Shown here piece by piece: positions 51,991-64,000 of a DNA stretch of 64,000 bases. The stretch's first letter is position 1. Every line of letters starts with the position of its first letter. Under the pieces are notes generated by a model that saw only the letters and a program-made list of their open reading frames with translations, had not been told where the DNA came from and did no database searches. This DNA comes from Dendrophyllia cribrosa (taxonomy: Eukaryota > Cnidaria > Anthozoa > Scleractinia > Dendrophylliidae), in NCBI GenBank assembly GCA_024195265.1, contig JAJLRJ010000001.1, forward strand, positions 8,912,357 to 8,976,356. Direction: 5' to 3'. The translations under genes were made by a program, and so were the position numbers.

Positions 51991-53422
51991 TTTTGCGTCG
52001 ACGAAGGAGACGCTTCCTAATCTTGTCGGCGGAACGAATCGAGAAAAGTATCGGTACCAAATCTGCGCCATCTTGAAACGTCACAATGGTGTCCAGCATG
52101 GTTAGCGCGTCGTCTAGGCGGAACGAATCGAGAAAAGTGTCGGTACCAAATCTGCGCCATCTTGAAACGTCACAATAGTATCCAGCATTCCCAGTGTGTG
52201 GAAATCAGGCATCATCCTGGGGAGCTGGGGTTCCGAAATGACACATGTGAATAATCTATTTGTCTTGATTTAGTTTCGGATATTTTCCCGACTTTGGAAT
52301 CGTACGGCTCAATATTTCAATGCCTACTAAAAGTACGCAATGGAAAAATTGGACGAAGGTTCTTCTCCGGACCAAGTAAGTTGTTGGGTCTCTTTGGAAT
52401 CAAGCAAGAAATTATCGGATTTTCCTCGCTACCGTAATTCTGGTATGTTTTGAATGTTCTATCTTGATTTTGCTGTGGTTCTCTGCCTGATTTGGGAAGC
52501 TTTCACCCAAATACCGACGTCGTTCTTCGCGATGTTTTACGGTACGGTGCAATTCGTTGTATGTCTTGTATCAATAATCCACTGAGCAATAATTCCGCAA
52601 TAATTCACTGAGCGCCAGGCGAACGCAGATTAACTTTACAGTGCTTGCAATTGCGCCTGTATCGGGCGCATTTGCGACTAAAGATTTCGCAGTTTTGTGA
52701 CTAAAATTTGTCTAGCTAATAAAGGAACTATATTCAACAGTCTTGTGTCTTACTTGCAACTGGTAGTTGTAATTTTATCCGAAAAATCCTGCGAAATTCA
52801 CGTTGAATGTTGCGTGACTAAATCGTCTATTTCATGCTCCATTAACGCGGTGTCTAAAGGCTGGTTTTCACTAGCGCATAAGCATAAGCACAAGCACAAG
52901 CCAACATACGCAGACTCAGTAACGTGTTGATCATTAGTGCCTATTGTTCTGTTTTGTTCAAACAATTGGAACTAATGATCAACATGTTACTGAGTCTGCG
53001 TATGTTGGCTTGTGCTTATGCTTATGCGCTAGTGAAAACCAGCCTTAAGAAGTTTATCACGGGAGCACTTTTTAAGGCTTTCTCAGAAATTTCTCATTTC
53101 CAGTTCCGGTATTAGTACATGTACTGAGGAGTATGATTTCAGAATCGGAGAAATAACCGAAATGAAATCAAGACAAATATACTACTTATATGTCGGAAAA
53201 ATCTGAGACCTTTCGGAGTACACAGCACGGCAGGATTTTGCCCGATCCCACGGCGATAGCGTGAATTTGTTTGATGTCGGCCCGACGTTGTTGCCTGCGT
53301 GACATATCTCGCGACATAGCCCTTTTAACAGTGGCTGAATTCATTCATGAAACTGAGGTACTAGGTCAAGACGAGGTGCCACGGGATAAGGAGACGCACT
53401 ATAATCTATGATTACTACTAGT
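51991..53422 (+). mobile_element. Insertion B, copy 2
   Basis: The same sequence as 25,331-26,543 in the same orientation, with the same ends (GCGTCGACGAAGGAGACGC ... GATTACTACTAG), plus a nested 188-bp MITE. It ends about 220 bp before the DHRS7-like start codon, so it may overlap or supply promoter sequence for that gene. Confidence 0.82.
52858..53045. mobile_element. 188-bp MITE nested in B (TAA target duplication)
   Basis: The termini AGGCTGGTTTTCACTAGCGC and the inverse continue as arms of about 75 bp with one 6-bp gap. TAA flanks both sides. B copy 1 has the uninterrupted site (GTGTCCAAGAAGTT at about 26,180), proving insertion. A 3-bp TWA duplication is typical of PIF/Harbinger-type MITEs. 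Confidence 0.88.
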
Positions 53423-53645
53423 TTATTTTTTTACGTGGTCAGATCAGCCTTGCAGTTCATTGTTTTTGTACATTTACAGAGTTGGTGCTCACTTTTTCTG
53501 AGAATCTATCCGACAATGCACTGCGCGCCGACCGGAATCCGAAACTCTTGATGCTTGTTATCTGTGATTGGCCTCTGTGATTACTGCTAGCGCTGACCAA
53601 TTCCAAGCGGTCACATGTCAAATTAGCTTCCGTACTTTTAGCGCA

Positions 53646-56600
53646 ATGGCTAAAACTCTTTTAATTCTCGCAGTTTTAGGACCTCTTGTGTGCTTCTTAC
53701 TTGTAAAATTCCAGGATGCAGACTTTCCGCTAATGATTTACGAGGTGCTAGGTGAAAATCCCGGTGTTGCATTGCGCGGCAAAGTCGTGTGGATCACGGG
53801 TGCTTCAAGCGGTATCGGGGAATATTTAGCTTATGAATTGGCCAAATGTGGCTGTAAATTGGTGCTTTCTGCACGAAGGAAAGAAGAATTAGAAAGAGTC
53901 AAGGAAAACTGTGCTGGTAAGATAAACTGTTTAGTACTGCCCGGATAAAGAAATATCAATCCTACAGCCGATTTCACTGCAGTGTGCCAGCTGAGTGTGC
54001 AAACCAGATGCCCGGTCATGATTGGCCCAAGATAAGACAAATTCTGAAGGAATATGTGCATTAATTAAGGTGGCTGAACACAGTTTGCGCGCGCTCTTCA
54101 ATTTCAGCTGCTTACGTGAGTCAGCGCGCGCAGAGTTTTGAGAAAAACAAACGTGGCGCCTGTTCAGCGATCATTTTATTTTGCTTAGCGTGGATCGCGA
54201 AAGTGTTGTTTTTCGTCTTAAAATCAAACAATTTTTTGTACTTAAAAATGTTTGTTGAATTAATAGATAATATATAGAACCACAGAAGAAATACACTGCC
54301 TTTTTGGTCGTTTTTATCTTTGGATCGAGAACCCAGTCAAATGCAACGCATGCGCAGTTGACCAAAAAATTGTGACTGTATGTTTTAGCGACTTTCCTCG
54401 GAAACGTACTGATTTCTACGAAACTACTCATTAGAATTTCATGAAATTTGGCACAATTATAGTTTCGAATATGCCGAACTCACCTGCCATCAAAAATTTG
54501 AAATCTAACATAGGAGATTTTTACAAAACGCAAACATATTAAACCACAAATTACGGAAGATCCCTCTGTCAAAATTACATGAGACCAGTGTTAACATGCA
54601 AATATTTTTACGAGTTTACTGGAGACAAATGATGGACAAAATCTAATGACTAGATTTTCTGAAAATAAAAGAAACCAAATATTGCAGGCTGATTTTCAAT
54701 CCACCGTGTTGCCATGGCAACACCCTAAAAGCTCAACAAAAATATCAAAATATATAGCTTGTTGTTTAATCGTATGCTTCGCCAATTTTGGGCGCCCAGA
54801 CGTTAGTGGTTTTAAAATGACAATGAATGACGCATAGGTACAGTGAAACTGTGTTCAGCCACCTTAAGCTTACAGAGTATAAATACTTACCTCCTGAAAT
54901 AGAAACATCCACAAATAGCAAGATCTGTGAATTTCGAATTTCTTTCACCATTTTCTGACAATGTGCAAATCATGCATAAAGGGCAAATCATGACGGGCGA
55001 GCATACAGACTTGCAAATCATGACGGGCGAGCATACATACTTGCAAATCGTGACGGGCGAGCATAACTTGCAAATCATGTTTTAAAAACTGTTCTTCGCG
55101 CTACACTAAGATCTTTATTCATTTCAATAAGTCAGTATTTACTCTATAAACTCAGTCTACGTGTGAATTTTCTGTCTGCTCATGGGTGGACCATGATGGG
55201 CAAATAAGCCAAATCATATTTCTATCTCATTGAATAACAATACATCCCATTGTATCATGCTTCGTTCTAAAAAAAAAAAACTGAATTAAGCTTAATTTTC
55301 TGCAATCCTGCACCTCACTCTGAAATTGGCTGTAAATGTATTCAGGGTACAAAGGTTGGCTCTTTCTTATTGTAAGCATGTCCCCAAATGGGGTGTGTCT
55401 ATATATCTCTAGAAGCATACCTACAATGTATATAGAGATGTATAGACACACCCCATTTGGGGACATGCTTTCACTTTGACAAAGCCCTAAGATTTGTCTG
55501 CCGGCCTGACCTCAGGTAGCCGTTTAATACTTTCGGGAGTTAAAATTTAAATAGGTTTGTTGTGTAGCGTTTGGCCGTTCCACGTTCTTCAGGTCGGGGC
55601 TAGCTTGTTAGAGACAACAACTGCGACTTCGGCAAGAGCTATAATCAACTTACTTTATTGAGATAAACTACGTTATTTATATGTACAAGCATTGACGTAA
55701 ATTGCGATATATAAGAACATTACATGGAAGGGAGTTTACATAACTCAACCATGAATCACGCTGAATAATCCTGAATCATTGTGAATCATCGACAAAGTAG
55801 AATTTAATCCTACGCTCGCGTATGTGTACGTGCGAGGTAAATATAGCGATAGAAACCTAACTCCTTATTACGCAACTAGTTGGTGTTCTATTACTGTCAC
55901 GCCATGTAACGCTCGCTACAGTTGTACAGTATGTGTTCCTAAAACTGGTGTACCTGCACTCTAAAACCAGCATATTATTTGTTCATAAGTAAAATAAGAT
56001 GGAAAATAAAGTTGGCTGAAGATTTTTTGATTTAAGTTCTCTTTCACAAGACATCGGTGTCTCTTCTGTTGTTGAAGGTGCAAAATTAAGTTTGTTGAGC
56101 AGTAGATAAATATGTTATTATATTATAAACTTTATTTAAATGTCAAAAGACCGCCTAGCCAGGGAGAAATCTCCCTTACTAATATGGGGACATTCTAAAA
56201 ATTAGATTAAAATAAATAAATAGTTACTAGTAATAATTAAAAAACTATGTCTTCTTAAAAGGTTCAAATTAAAATTGTTTTATTCATAAAATTAGTAAGC
56301 TGATAACATGCAACTCCGAAAAATGAATGTTGGTAAAAGAATAAGCTTTCTGTAGGTGTAAATGACTTTGCTTCTTGCTGTACTGTGATGTACATTTTAT
56401 ACCTGCCAATTTTTTTCGAGTGATAGGGGTGAGAATTTTTTCGTGGGAGTACCAGGCTTTACGAAGGCGACCCGACCAAATCCGAAGAGAACCCGATCTA
56501 TTCCGAAGATGTCCGAAGATGTTCCGAAGAATTCGAAAGTTTCCATGGACCTCAGACCTCCGTTTAACAACATCCAGCTGTAATTGTAATGTTCAGAACT

Positions 56601-57722
56601 ATAAAAACCTACAAAAAGTGCCATATTTCCATGGACGTAACCATATTTTTAATTAGACCATGCGATCAGTTAAGGCTGGTAGCTCAAATCTGTTAGTCAA
56701 GCGTGAGAAATTGCTCCATAGGCGTGAGATCGGAGTTTTGGACTCGCAGGCGTGAGACTTGGCAGGTATAACATTTGTTGGTAAAGTGACATCCAAAAAT
56801 ATTCAGTATTTAAATTTTCTCATGGTGTTCCCTAAAAACCGGCGTAGCAAATGCGTACTCAAAAGTCACAAGTTTCCCAAACCAGTCAAGCAAAGGGATA
56901 ATTCAAAGTAAGCTGTCTAATTTGTAATCCAAATAATCCCTAGCTGGCTTTAACCTTTAAATCAAATATTGTACATGTAACTTGAACTAAAATTATCAGC
57001 AAATGTTTGAACAGTAACACTATTTGGCGCTAAATTAACATGCATGGATATATTTTTTAATGTGGACATTATCTGTTTCGAGAAGCAAACAGTTTTCCAT
57101 GTGCGAAGCTCTAGGAAAACTGTGAGCTTTGAGGAACAGATAATGTTCAGGGACAAATATCTGTATATATTTATGAAGCCAAATGGAGGTTATTGTGTTT
57201 ATTATCTTTCAAATTAGGGAGAATTATCCTCTATTAGGGAGAATTGGCCAAGCTGTTAAACATGAAAATAATTCTGTGTACAAAAATATTTCTAGTCTGT
57301 TCAATGTAGCAATATATTTGATACAAAAAATGACCATGCGAAATTGTACATGTAAAATGCAAACTTTGAAAACTGGTGAATCGGATACACCCCAGTTTTG
57401 GCTGCGTCGTGTGATGTGTTCAGACCAAATCACGCACAAAAAAAATGTTTGATGGATTGTTAATAAATGTATGCATACATGAGTCTATTCTATTCTAAAC
57501 AATTTAACTGTGATACTGCATTAATTGTATCTATTGTAAATAGACTAGTTAGCTATATTGTCTTAGTTTGTAAGTAATTTTTAGTAGTAGTTTTAAATTG
57601 TTTTAGGTAGGTCCACATCAGCTGTGTAAGCTGCCACTACTGACTTCCATTACCAAATAAACCATGTATGTATGTATGTATGTATGTATGTATGTATGTA
57701 TGTATGTATGTATGTATGTATG

Positions 57723-57753
<31 letters not shown>

Positions 57754-60700
57754 TGTCATTTATCGTAATGACTTTAATGGGATTTAATACTCTCCACCTA
57801 CAGTTGTATTCTTTGTAAACTTATATTGTCCATGAACTTACTATTTTTCAGCTATTTCCATTGCTCTTGATTCATCATTTAAAAAAGATCAAGATATTCT
57901 TGTCCTCCCCCTGGACTTGCAGAAATTTGACACACACAAGCAAGTGGCCCAAGATGTTCTCAAGCATTTTGGAAAGGTATGACAATAGATTAAAGGTTTA
58001 GGAATAGTGCGAGGGGTGGCAAATGGTTGAGACTTTGCGAGATGGCCAGATCAGTATTTTTCTCCCTGAGAGTTGACTTGGATTTTTTAAAATGCAAGAG
58101 CAAGACCATGCCTCTGAGATGCAGACAACTGCTTCAAAAGCAATTCTCGAGACCTCATAATATTTTTTAAAGACCATTTTCACCTACAGCTGTAATACAT
58201 GTGAAAATATCTTAAAATGAAGCTGCAGTGTTAGAAGGTAGTGCTTGCTAGCTCTCTAATGTGTACAAATAGCGTTCCGCCCAGATTCTAAAAATAGAAT
58301 TGGTGCGCAGCAACATGGGATTGAAATGCGTACAAACATTCAAGAACTATGCAGGTAGTTACGAAAAAAGCAGGTGCTATGAAGCACTGTTCTTGGGTAC
58401 AACTCAACAATTATCCACAACATGTACAGGAATCGCAAAAAAATGGTGTTTCCGAGGCAGCCATTTGGAAATATTTGTCCGCATTTCGATCCCACAATGC
58501 AATGCTGTCAAATATGACGTCACCTGGGCAGAACGCTATTGTAAAATATGCATGCACTCACCCTGTTTGGGGGGTAACAATTTTTACTTTTGGATTTACA
58601 ATTTTAATTGTTCTTTTTGTGACCACAACTTGCTAGCAGCTTGGAGTCATTAGCAGACAGCCTGGCAAAAGAAATCTTTTCACTTTTTATATTTGTACAT
58701 TACAGTCAGCACAGATAAACTCAGCTCAGCTTCTCTTTATAGTTGGAATCCAGAACTTTTTAATGATGTCAAGAGCCACTTACAAGTCAAGCAAATCCTA
58801 CAAGCACATGGAATTAAATGCGCTTAATTGGCTAGCACAAGTCACGTGATTGCATGACATGATAAGGTTAAAGTCTTAAATTATCTTATTTAGAAAAGTG
58901 GATACACTGTACATGTATTAGCATGCAACAACAAATTTGTGGTGGTATGTCGCTCTTAGCCACATTCCACCTTTTACATCCCACAATATACATGTAGCAA
59001 CATGTCATAATACCATATACATGTATCGTTCTTTCTTGTTGTTTCTTTCTAGGTTGATATTTTGGTCAATAATGGTGCCCGGTCACAGAGATCTCTGGTG
59101 AAAAAAACACCCTTGGAGGTAGACAGAGCTCTTATGGATTTGAACACTATTGGGACTATTTCCTTGACCAAAGCAATTCTCCCCCATATGATTGAACGCC
59201 ATCAGGGACAGGTTGTTGTTGTGAGCAGTATCTTGGGAAAGTATGGTAATTATTGAAAGTTAGCACAGTGCTGTTTGTTCAAGCCTCCTTTAAGCCAGAA
59301 ACTGAAAAATGTCTGTCCTGCAGAGTCATGTTATTTGCTACCTTACATGTATACTGTGTACATCTACAACCCCTAATGGTGGTGAGGCATGCATAAAGCT
59401 TTTAGCCAGAAGGGTATGGGTACATTCTCCAGAGGGGGGGGGGGAGGGGGGACTCCCATATAAAGGTGACACCAGGGTTATTAATTGTTGTGGGCGTTTG
59501 AATACAAAATGACCAGTCAGAGTCATTCTGATGCCTTTTAGGGTGTTGCAATGTTGTAAGCCAGAAAACACAAAACAGGTTCCTGGGTTTAAGGATTCCC
59601 TTGAAAATTTCTGACCATCACCCCCATCAGTTTTATATTGCCATCCCCCCCTTCTTGAGAATCTACCTACACATGTATTCTCTTCTGGCTAAAAGTGCTG
59701 TGCATGCCTCACCACCATTAGGAGTATACTATTATTGGAAATGGGACCACCATTTCTATGTGGTCGATCATCTTAGTAATGTTAAGGTCAAACCATTTTC
59801 AAATGTCACAGCAAAGGCATGCCATCACCTTCATTCTCAGTTATTTTAAGAATCTAAGTGTCGGTCAGCCAGGATGCCAACCCATGAACTTCTGCTCTGC
59901 AGACTGGGAATCAACCCACTGGGCTAACCAGGCTATAGTTTTATTTTACATTGACAACTACTTCTTTCACTCCCTATGGTTCTTTTTTTTCTTTTACTTT
60001 TCAATTGTGCACTTTGGGCTGAACCCGGGCAAAATAATGGAGACCTAGCAGTTCAAGTTTAAACAATTAAGACTTCAAAGATGAGTAACACAGCTGTACT
60101 TCCAGATACCATGCAGCTCTTAACAACCTCTAATTTCATTGGACCTGGGTATCACGCAGCTCTATTCTTTTCAGGGCTAGGGTCCATTGTTGTGTTGTTT
60201 GTTCTATTGTTTTCTCAGCAAATCAGAGAAGACCTTGTCTTAGATCTGCATACTGCCCCTGTACTACTTCTTGCGAGTAAGAGATTCCTGAGATGCTTTT
60301 TAACTTGTGAATAACAAAGCGTTGTATGGCAGTGGGACAAAATGTCACTTGATTGCTCGATTGCTCACTTATTTGATTGGCTGTTAACGTTGAGCCTGTG
60401 ATATGTAATGGTAGGGCTAGAAATTAAAAAAAATTCTCAATCACAATTTGCAAGTAATTACTATTAAAAACTTATTCGCAAGTTTGAAAATTTTAGTCAC
60501 CAAAAAAAAAAAACTAATTACTACTACTGGAACAGTTCTGAGAAAACCTGAAAAAGTGCACCCTTACAACACTTCTTGGAAACGAAATTAAGTCATGCAA
60601 CATTCAACGTGAATTTCGCAGGATATTTCGGATAAAATTACAACTACCAGTTACAAGTAAGACACAAGACTGTTGAATATAATTCCTTTTCAGTTATCAC

Positions 60701-63331
60701 ATATAGCTAAGCCGTAAAACAGTCGCAAAATTGCGACTAATAAACAAATTTTAGTCGCAAAAGCGAAATCTTAAGTCGCAAATGCGCCTGATACAGGCGC
60801 AATTTTTGAGGCCTGGTCACCTGTCTTACCCATGGGACACAGAGGGTAGAAGGTTGGTGGGGAGGAGAGGGAGGGTTGGTGGTCATTGAGCCCGCAATAT
60901 GTAGTAGTCACCTCGCTTACCTGTAGGGATGGCATTGGAGGGAGGGGAGGGTGGGAAAATGGATGCAGAGGGTGGGGGTCATTGAAACAAAACATGTAGG
61001 AGAGGGAAGGGCTGATCATTTCAAATTCCCAAGTTGGCTCACAGGAGCCTTTGATTTAATTGCAGAGTTTTCAAGACTCGGCTCAATATGCCTTCCCTCC
61101 TATTGGTGTAACAGCCTATGTTCATTCTCTGCAGTATCATTTCCCTTTTTTCCTTTCTCTTTTTTGGTCTATTACATTATTTTTGTAAAAACAAACTACA
61201 TGTTAAAACATTTCATTTCAATATTACTAGTAAATTATGAAGTACTTTATTTTAATTAACAGCAATTTGACGATATAGGTTTTTGTGCATGTTTTTTTAT
61301 TTTTATAATACTTCTCAGTATTATCTGAATTCCATTCTCATCTGTTAAAGTCAATTACATGGAATATTGAAATATTTTGAATTATTTCTGATAGGGCTCC
61401 CTTATGAGGCTACCTACTGTGCCAGTAAGCATGCACTGCACGTAAGTGGATAAAGACATATACAGGTTTTGATAGTTTAGCAGAATAACAAAGTCATGTA
61501 ACAACAAAAAATGGTATAAGAGAAAAGTCATTTTAAAGTGTATATGACAGACTTTTTCATTTGCTTGTTGGAATCTGCATGGCGTTCTGATAAGAAAGTC
61601 GAAAAATGTTTTTCTATATTGATTTTTCTTGTCTGTGATTTTTAGCCGTCTAAAAATGTGAAATTTCACTTCCGGTAAGTTACAAAACTGCCCAAGAAGA
61701 AAGACTGGAAATAGTCCACTCTGACATCAGTACAAGAATGCCAGTGTCGCGGTTTCTCAGTTCCTCCATTTTGTGGTGCGTGTTGCTACAACCATAGACG
61801 ACACACCTTCTAAAATAGAACCATGTTTCTTCCTCAGGGCTCAACAAAAAATGTGAGGAACCGAGAAACCTTGACACCGGCATTCTTGTATTCTTATTAC
61901 GTCACAGCGGACTATTTCCAGTCATTTTTCTTACGCAGTTTTGTACCACACCCGAAGTGAAATTTTACGTTTTTAGACGGCTAAAATATGGAAAAGAAAA
62001 TCTATATCGAAAAACTCTTTTCAATTTTCTTATAAGAACACCATGTAGATTCCATCAAGCAAATAAAAAAAAATCTGTCATTTATATACACTTTAAGATC
62101 ATTCCCACCAAACAAGCTTTTGATACCTTAGAGAGTTCTTTAAAATATTCCACTGAGTAATAATATCAGTCGCTTGTCACTTTTATACCCTAAGTTGGCC
62201 TTAGGTTTTTATTACTCCATTTAAACACAGAATTGGTTTCTATTTAATAGAGATTAAATCAAACTCTTTACCAGGGCTACTTTGACACAGCTCGGATTGA
62301 GTTAGCAGAGCACAACATTGGTGTTCAGATTGTTGCTCCAGGCCCTGTCAAATCAGAGATAGCCAAGTATGCCTACACTGATGACATAAATGTGGTAAGA
62401 AAATAATCAATTATTACGTTGACCACATATTTTTATTACTGTAAATCCTCTATTAAGCCCCCCCCCCCCCCCCCCCCCACCTCTCAAATAAGTCCCCCCA
62501 TTTTTAGAGCAAGGAATTTATTACCTCCTTCCTCCTCTTTTAAGCCCTCCCCCCCTCCCTCCCGGACAAGCTTGAACAGGCCCTATAACCCTATTGTCTA
62601 CGGCGATGACGTCACTATTTACATATTACATCTCTTATTATGCGGATCCCCATGATCCGTCCGATGCAAAACCGCTATTATATACACTACTGATTCGGTG
62701 CGAAAAGCACAGTGACAAGTTTACTAGATTTGCATTAAGAATAGTGGAGAAAAGTCTTTCTTTGTCACTACAATTCTATGCAAAAATTTAAAGTAGAACT
62801 CTCTTAATTTATTTTCCTTGCAGATGTTTCTTAGGTTTTTAAAGTAGACAGTTAAGTTTAGATCAGCCAATTGCAAATCACGAACCCATTTCTCAGGTGA
62901 CTTAAGTTCTATATCCACTTTTTCTATAAAAAGTCAATAATTAGTAGTCTACAATTGATCACAGGCGAGAGTTGAAAATACATGTCATCCTGTAAAAAAA
63001 AAATTTGCCTGCAAATTTTTTTTTTCAAGAAGGTGCTTGGGTATTGCCGATACCACTTGTAAATATTGTAAGAAGTTGCATTTTATGTCATACTTTTAAA
63101 CAAATTCACCATGCTGACACATTACATCTTTCTGATAAACCTTTTATTGTTCTTACAGGCGTTTAAAGATTCGCCCCACTTCAAAGAAGGAGTAGTTCGC
63201 ATGTCAACTCAACGCTGTGCCAGGTTAATGGCAGTGAGCATGGCAAACAACCTGGATGAAGTCTGGATATCGGAACATCCAGGCCTTTTTTTTACTTATT
63301 TAAACCAGTACTTTCCCAACCTCTTTAAATG
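53646..63331 (+). CDS. DHRS7: DHRS7-like short-chain dehydrogenase/reductase, six exons (3' end missing)
   Basis: An NAD(P)(H)-dependent SDR of the endoplasmic-reticulum-anchored DHRS7 type. Exons: 53646-53916, 57852-57976, 59053-59245, 61395-61441, 62275-62394, 63159-63331. All introns are GT-AG and the frame is kept (929 coding nt, 309 codons plus two bases). The start MAKTLL leads a hydrophobic anchor; an upstream in-frame ATG (53,568) would bury it. Cofactor motif [12 protein letters not shown](R)SQRS after exon 3 begins, a VVVSSILGK strand with the catalytic Ser, and YCASK with catalytic Tyr/Lys in exon 4 are all present. Later phrases [11 protein letters not shown] and EVWISEHPG fit DHRS7. 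Known family members are about 340 aa, so roughly 30 residues should lie in a further exon, not found here. Introns hold several mobile elements. Confidence 0.92.
54069..54863. mobile_element. 795-bp TTAA-flanked TIR element in DHRS7 intron 1
   Basis: Inverted 18-bp termini GGTGGCTGAACACAGTTT are flanked by TTAA on each side (54,065-54,068 and 54,864-54,867). No transposase. TTAA targeting suggests a piggyBac-type or Kolobok-type MITE. Confidence 0.82.
54982..55080 (+). repeat. ~31-bp tandem repeat, three units
   Basis: GCAAATCATGACGGGCGAGC followed by ATACAnACTT repeats three times and ends with GCAAATCATG. It lies within intron 1. Confidence 0.85.
55374..55470. repeat. 97-bp foldback with ~30-bp perfect arms
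   Basis: AAGCATGTCCCCAAATGGGG and the next ten bases are mirrored at the other end; the arms are themselves partly palindromic (CCCCAAATGGGG). It lies within intron 1. Confidence 0.88.
57665..57752 (+). repeat. (TATG)n microsatellite
   Basis: About 22 uninterrupted TATG units in intron 1, about 100 bp before exon 2. Length is likely polymorphic. Confidence 0.95.
59372..59722. mobile_element. ~350-bp MITE-like foldback in DHRS7 intron 3
   Basis: CCTAATGGTGGTGAGGCATG at the left is mirrored at the right, followed inward by CTTTTAGCCAGAAG and its inverse. The interior includes a G-run and a part resembling the dispersed repeat at 11.7 and 27.2 kb (GGGGACTCCCATATAAAGGT). No coding capacity. Confidence 0.65.
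60540..60810 (-). repeat. Partial inverted third copy of B
   Basis: The reverse complement matches an internal part of B (52,640-52,857 and 53,046-53,090 without the nested MITE), for example GACTGTTGAATATAATTCCT and GCAACATTCAACGTGAATTT. It is diverged and truncated, within intron 3. Confidence 0.72.
61533..62097. repeat. 565-bp large inverted repeat in DHRS7 intron 4
   Basis: The arms of about 240 bp pair from the outside inward: TTTTAAAGTGTATATGACAG against CTGTCATTTATATACACTTT, then TTTTTAGCCGTCTAAAAATG, then AGACTGGAAATAGTCC, then GGTTTCTCAGTTCCTC. The spacer centres near 61,800. It could form a strong hairpin in the pre-mRNA. Confidence 0.82.
62458..62478. repeat. Poly-C tract
   Basis: About 21 C in intron 5, followed by a CT-rich stretch to about 62,560. 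Length uncertain. Confidence 0.9.
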
Positions 63332-64000
63332 GTATGTTTTGCTTTGATTGTAGCAGTAGATTCGTATGCCCAGTTGTTGGTTATTTGATTGAAAAAATCG
63401 GGGTCATCACTACATAAACGTCTCAGTCTAAGAAATTTAGAATACGGGATGGTGTTTCTAACGTGTGATGGATGTAGGATAAATATTAAATTAACTGCAT
63501 CGTTATGTGGGTGGAAAGTGAGGGCGAATTGAATTTTCTCGTTCGCGTCCTTCTGTGGCGTTTGTGACGCTGACTCTCCATTGTTGTGCAGGTATACAGT
63601 CACTTCGCTCACCATGCATTAAAACATTGACTCATTGTTTTAGATGAAATGTTCTCAACTCATGTCAATCGTTTTTGGTGAGGAGCAATTTAACTTTTTT
63701 TTTGGGTGGGGGGGGGGGGCGATCTGACGGGGCAAACTGACTATGGAACGAAGTGACCGTAGTTCGTTGTGCACGTTATCGATCCGTGTAAACAACAGAG
63801 TTGGGATAGCCATGTTTCTTGAAGAACTGGCACATTTCCTCTGATTTGTTGGAAAAATCACAACCCCGACTGATTTCATTCAATCGTGTCAAAAACATAA
63901 GCTACATGTGCTTCCTAGTTAGCCTCGCACTGAAATCTGACGCTTAACCTGGTACTCTTAAATACGCGCGAGCACGATGCAACACTTCATTTATTGTCCT
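63332..64000. other. Presumed DHRS7 intron 6, no exon recognised
   Basis: Exon 6 ends in phase 2 at a GTATG donor. I found no acceptor plus frame that would give the expected ~30-residue C-terminus before the window ends. A short G run lies at about 63,707-63,719. Confidence 0.5.

Overview
The window looks like a metazoan nuclear genome, most likely a cnidarian such as an anthozoan. The evidence is an ANTP-class NK-type homeobox gene and a DHRS7-like short-chain dehydrogenase gene, both with ordinary GT-AG introns; a very high load of foldback/MITE-type repeats; a decayed member of a multicopy gene family I associate from memory with cnidarian genomes; and a complete Polinton/Maverick (adintovirus-like) element. 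The species assignment is inference.

Layout. 1-5.8 kb is gene-poor, with about four diverged copies of a ~230-bp repeat. 5.79-6.55 kb is a two-exon NK-type homeobox gene (+). 6.6-30.9 kb has no convincing intact gene; it holds MITEs (14.27, 18.06, 21.43, 30.16, 30.53 kb), a 21-bp minisatellite (16.0 kb), a ~108-bp satellite (19.5 kb), foldbacks, and two copies of a decayed multicopy gene (16.4 kb and 28.5-29.9 kb). A ~1.4-kb dispersed repeat, called X here, sits at 24.5-27.2 kb and carries a 1.2-kb insertion, called B.

30,930-48,127 is a 17.2-kb Polinton inserted into a second, inverted copy of X. It has 146-bp terminal inverted repeats (TIRs) identical by eye, a perfect 6-bp target duplication (GCCGTG), and an empty-site paralogue at 27,104 in the first X copy. 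The minus-strand block carries protein-primed DNA polymerase B, an AT-hook/zinc-finger protein, a coiled-coil protein, an rve integrase with chromodomain, a PLA2-domain minor virion protein, a 53-aa DUF5679-like zinc protein, a minor-capsid/adenain-type protease polyprotein, the double-jelly-roll major capsid protein, a basic virion protein, a penton-like protein and a PPxY-bearing virion protein. The plus-strand block carries the A32-like packaging ATPase, a collagen-like fibre and two small proteins, one with a hydrophobic hairpin. A VLTF3-like transcription factor (-) and a small ORF running to the right TIR follow. The element thus encodes replication, integration, packaging, capsid, maturation and late-transcription functions and reads as an intact endogenous virus.

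The most interesting signal is at the PLA2/integrase junction. The integrase frame has no ATG before its first catalytic Asp. It lies in the -1 frame of the PLA2 ORF, at a canonical in-frame A AAA AAC heptamer, followed after 5 nt by an 8-bp stem whose loop pairs (7 bp) with downstream sequence: a textbook gag-pol-style frameshift pseudoknot. Other notable signals are self-complementary 73-nt termini, six copies of a 16-bp palindrome near the right end, a recurring KGSGI candidate maturation site in three virion proteins, and PPxY motifs in two.

48.1-53.4 kb holds the rest of X, a 678-bp TIR element, foldbacks, and a second copy of B carrying a nested 188-bp MITE. 53.65-63.33 kb is six exons of the DHRS7-like gene (+), whose last exon lies beyond the window or was not found; its introns carry several more mobile-element relics.
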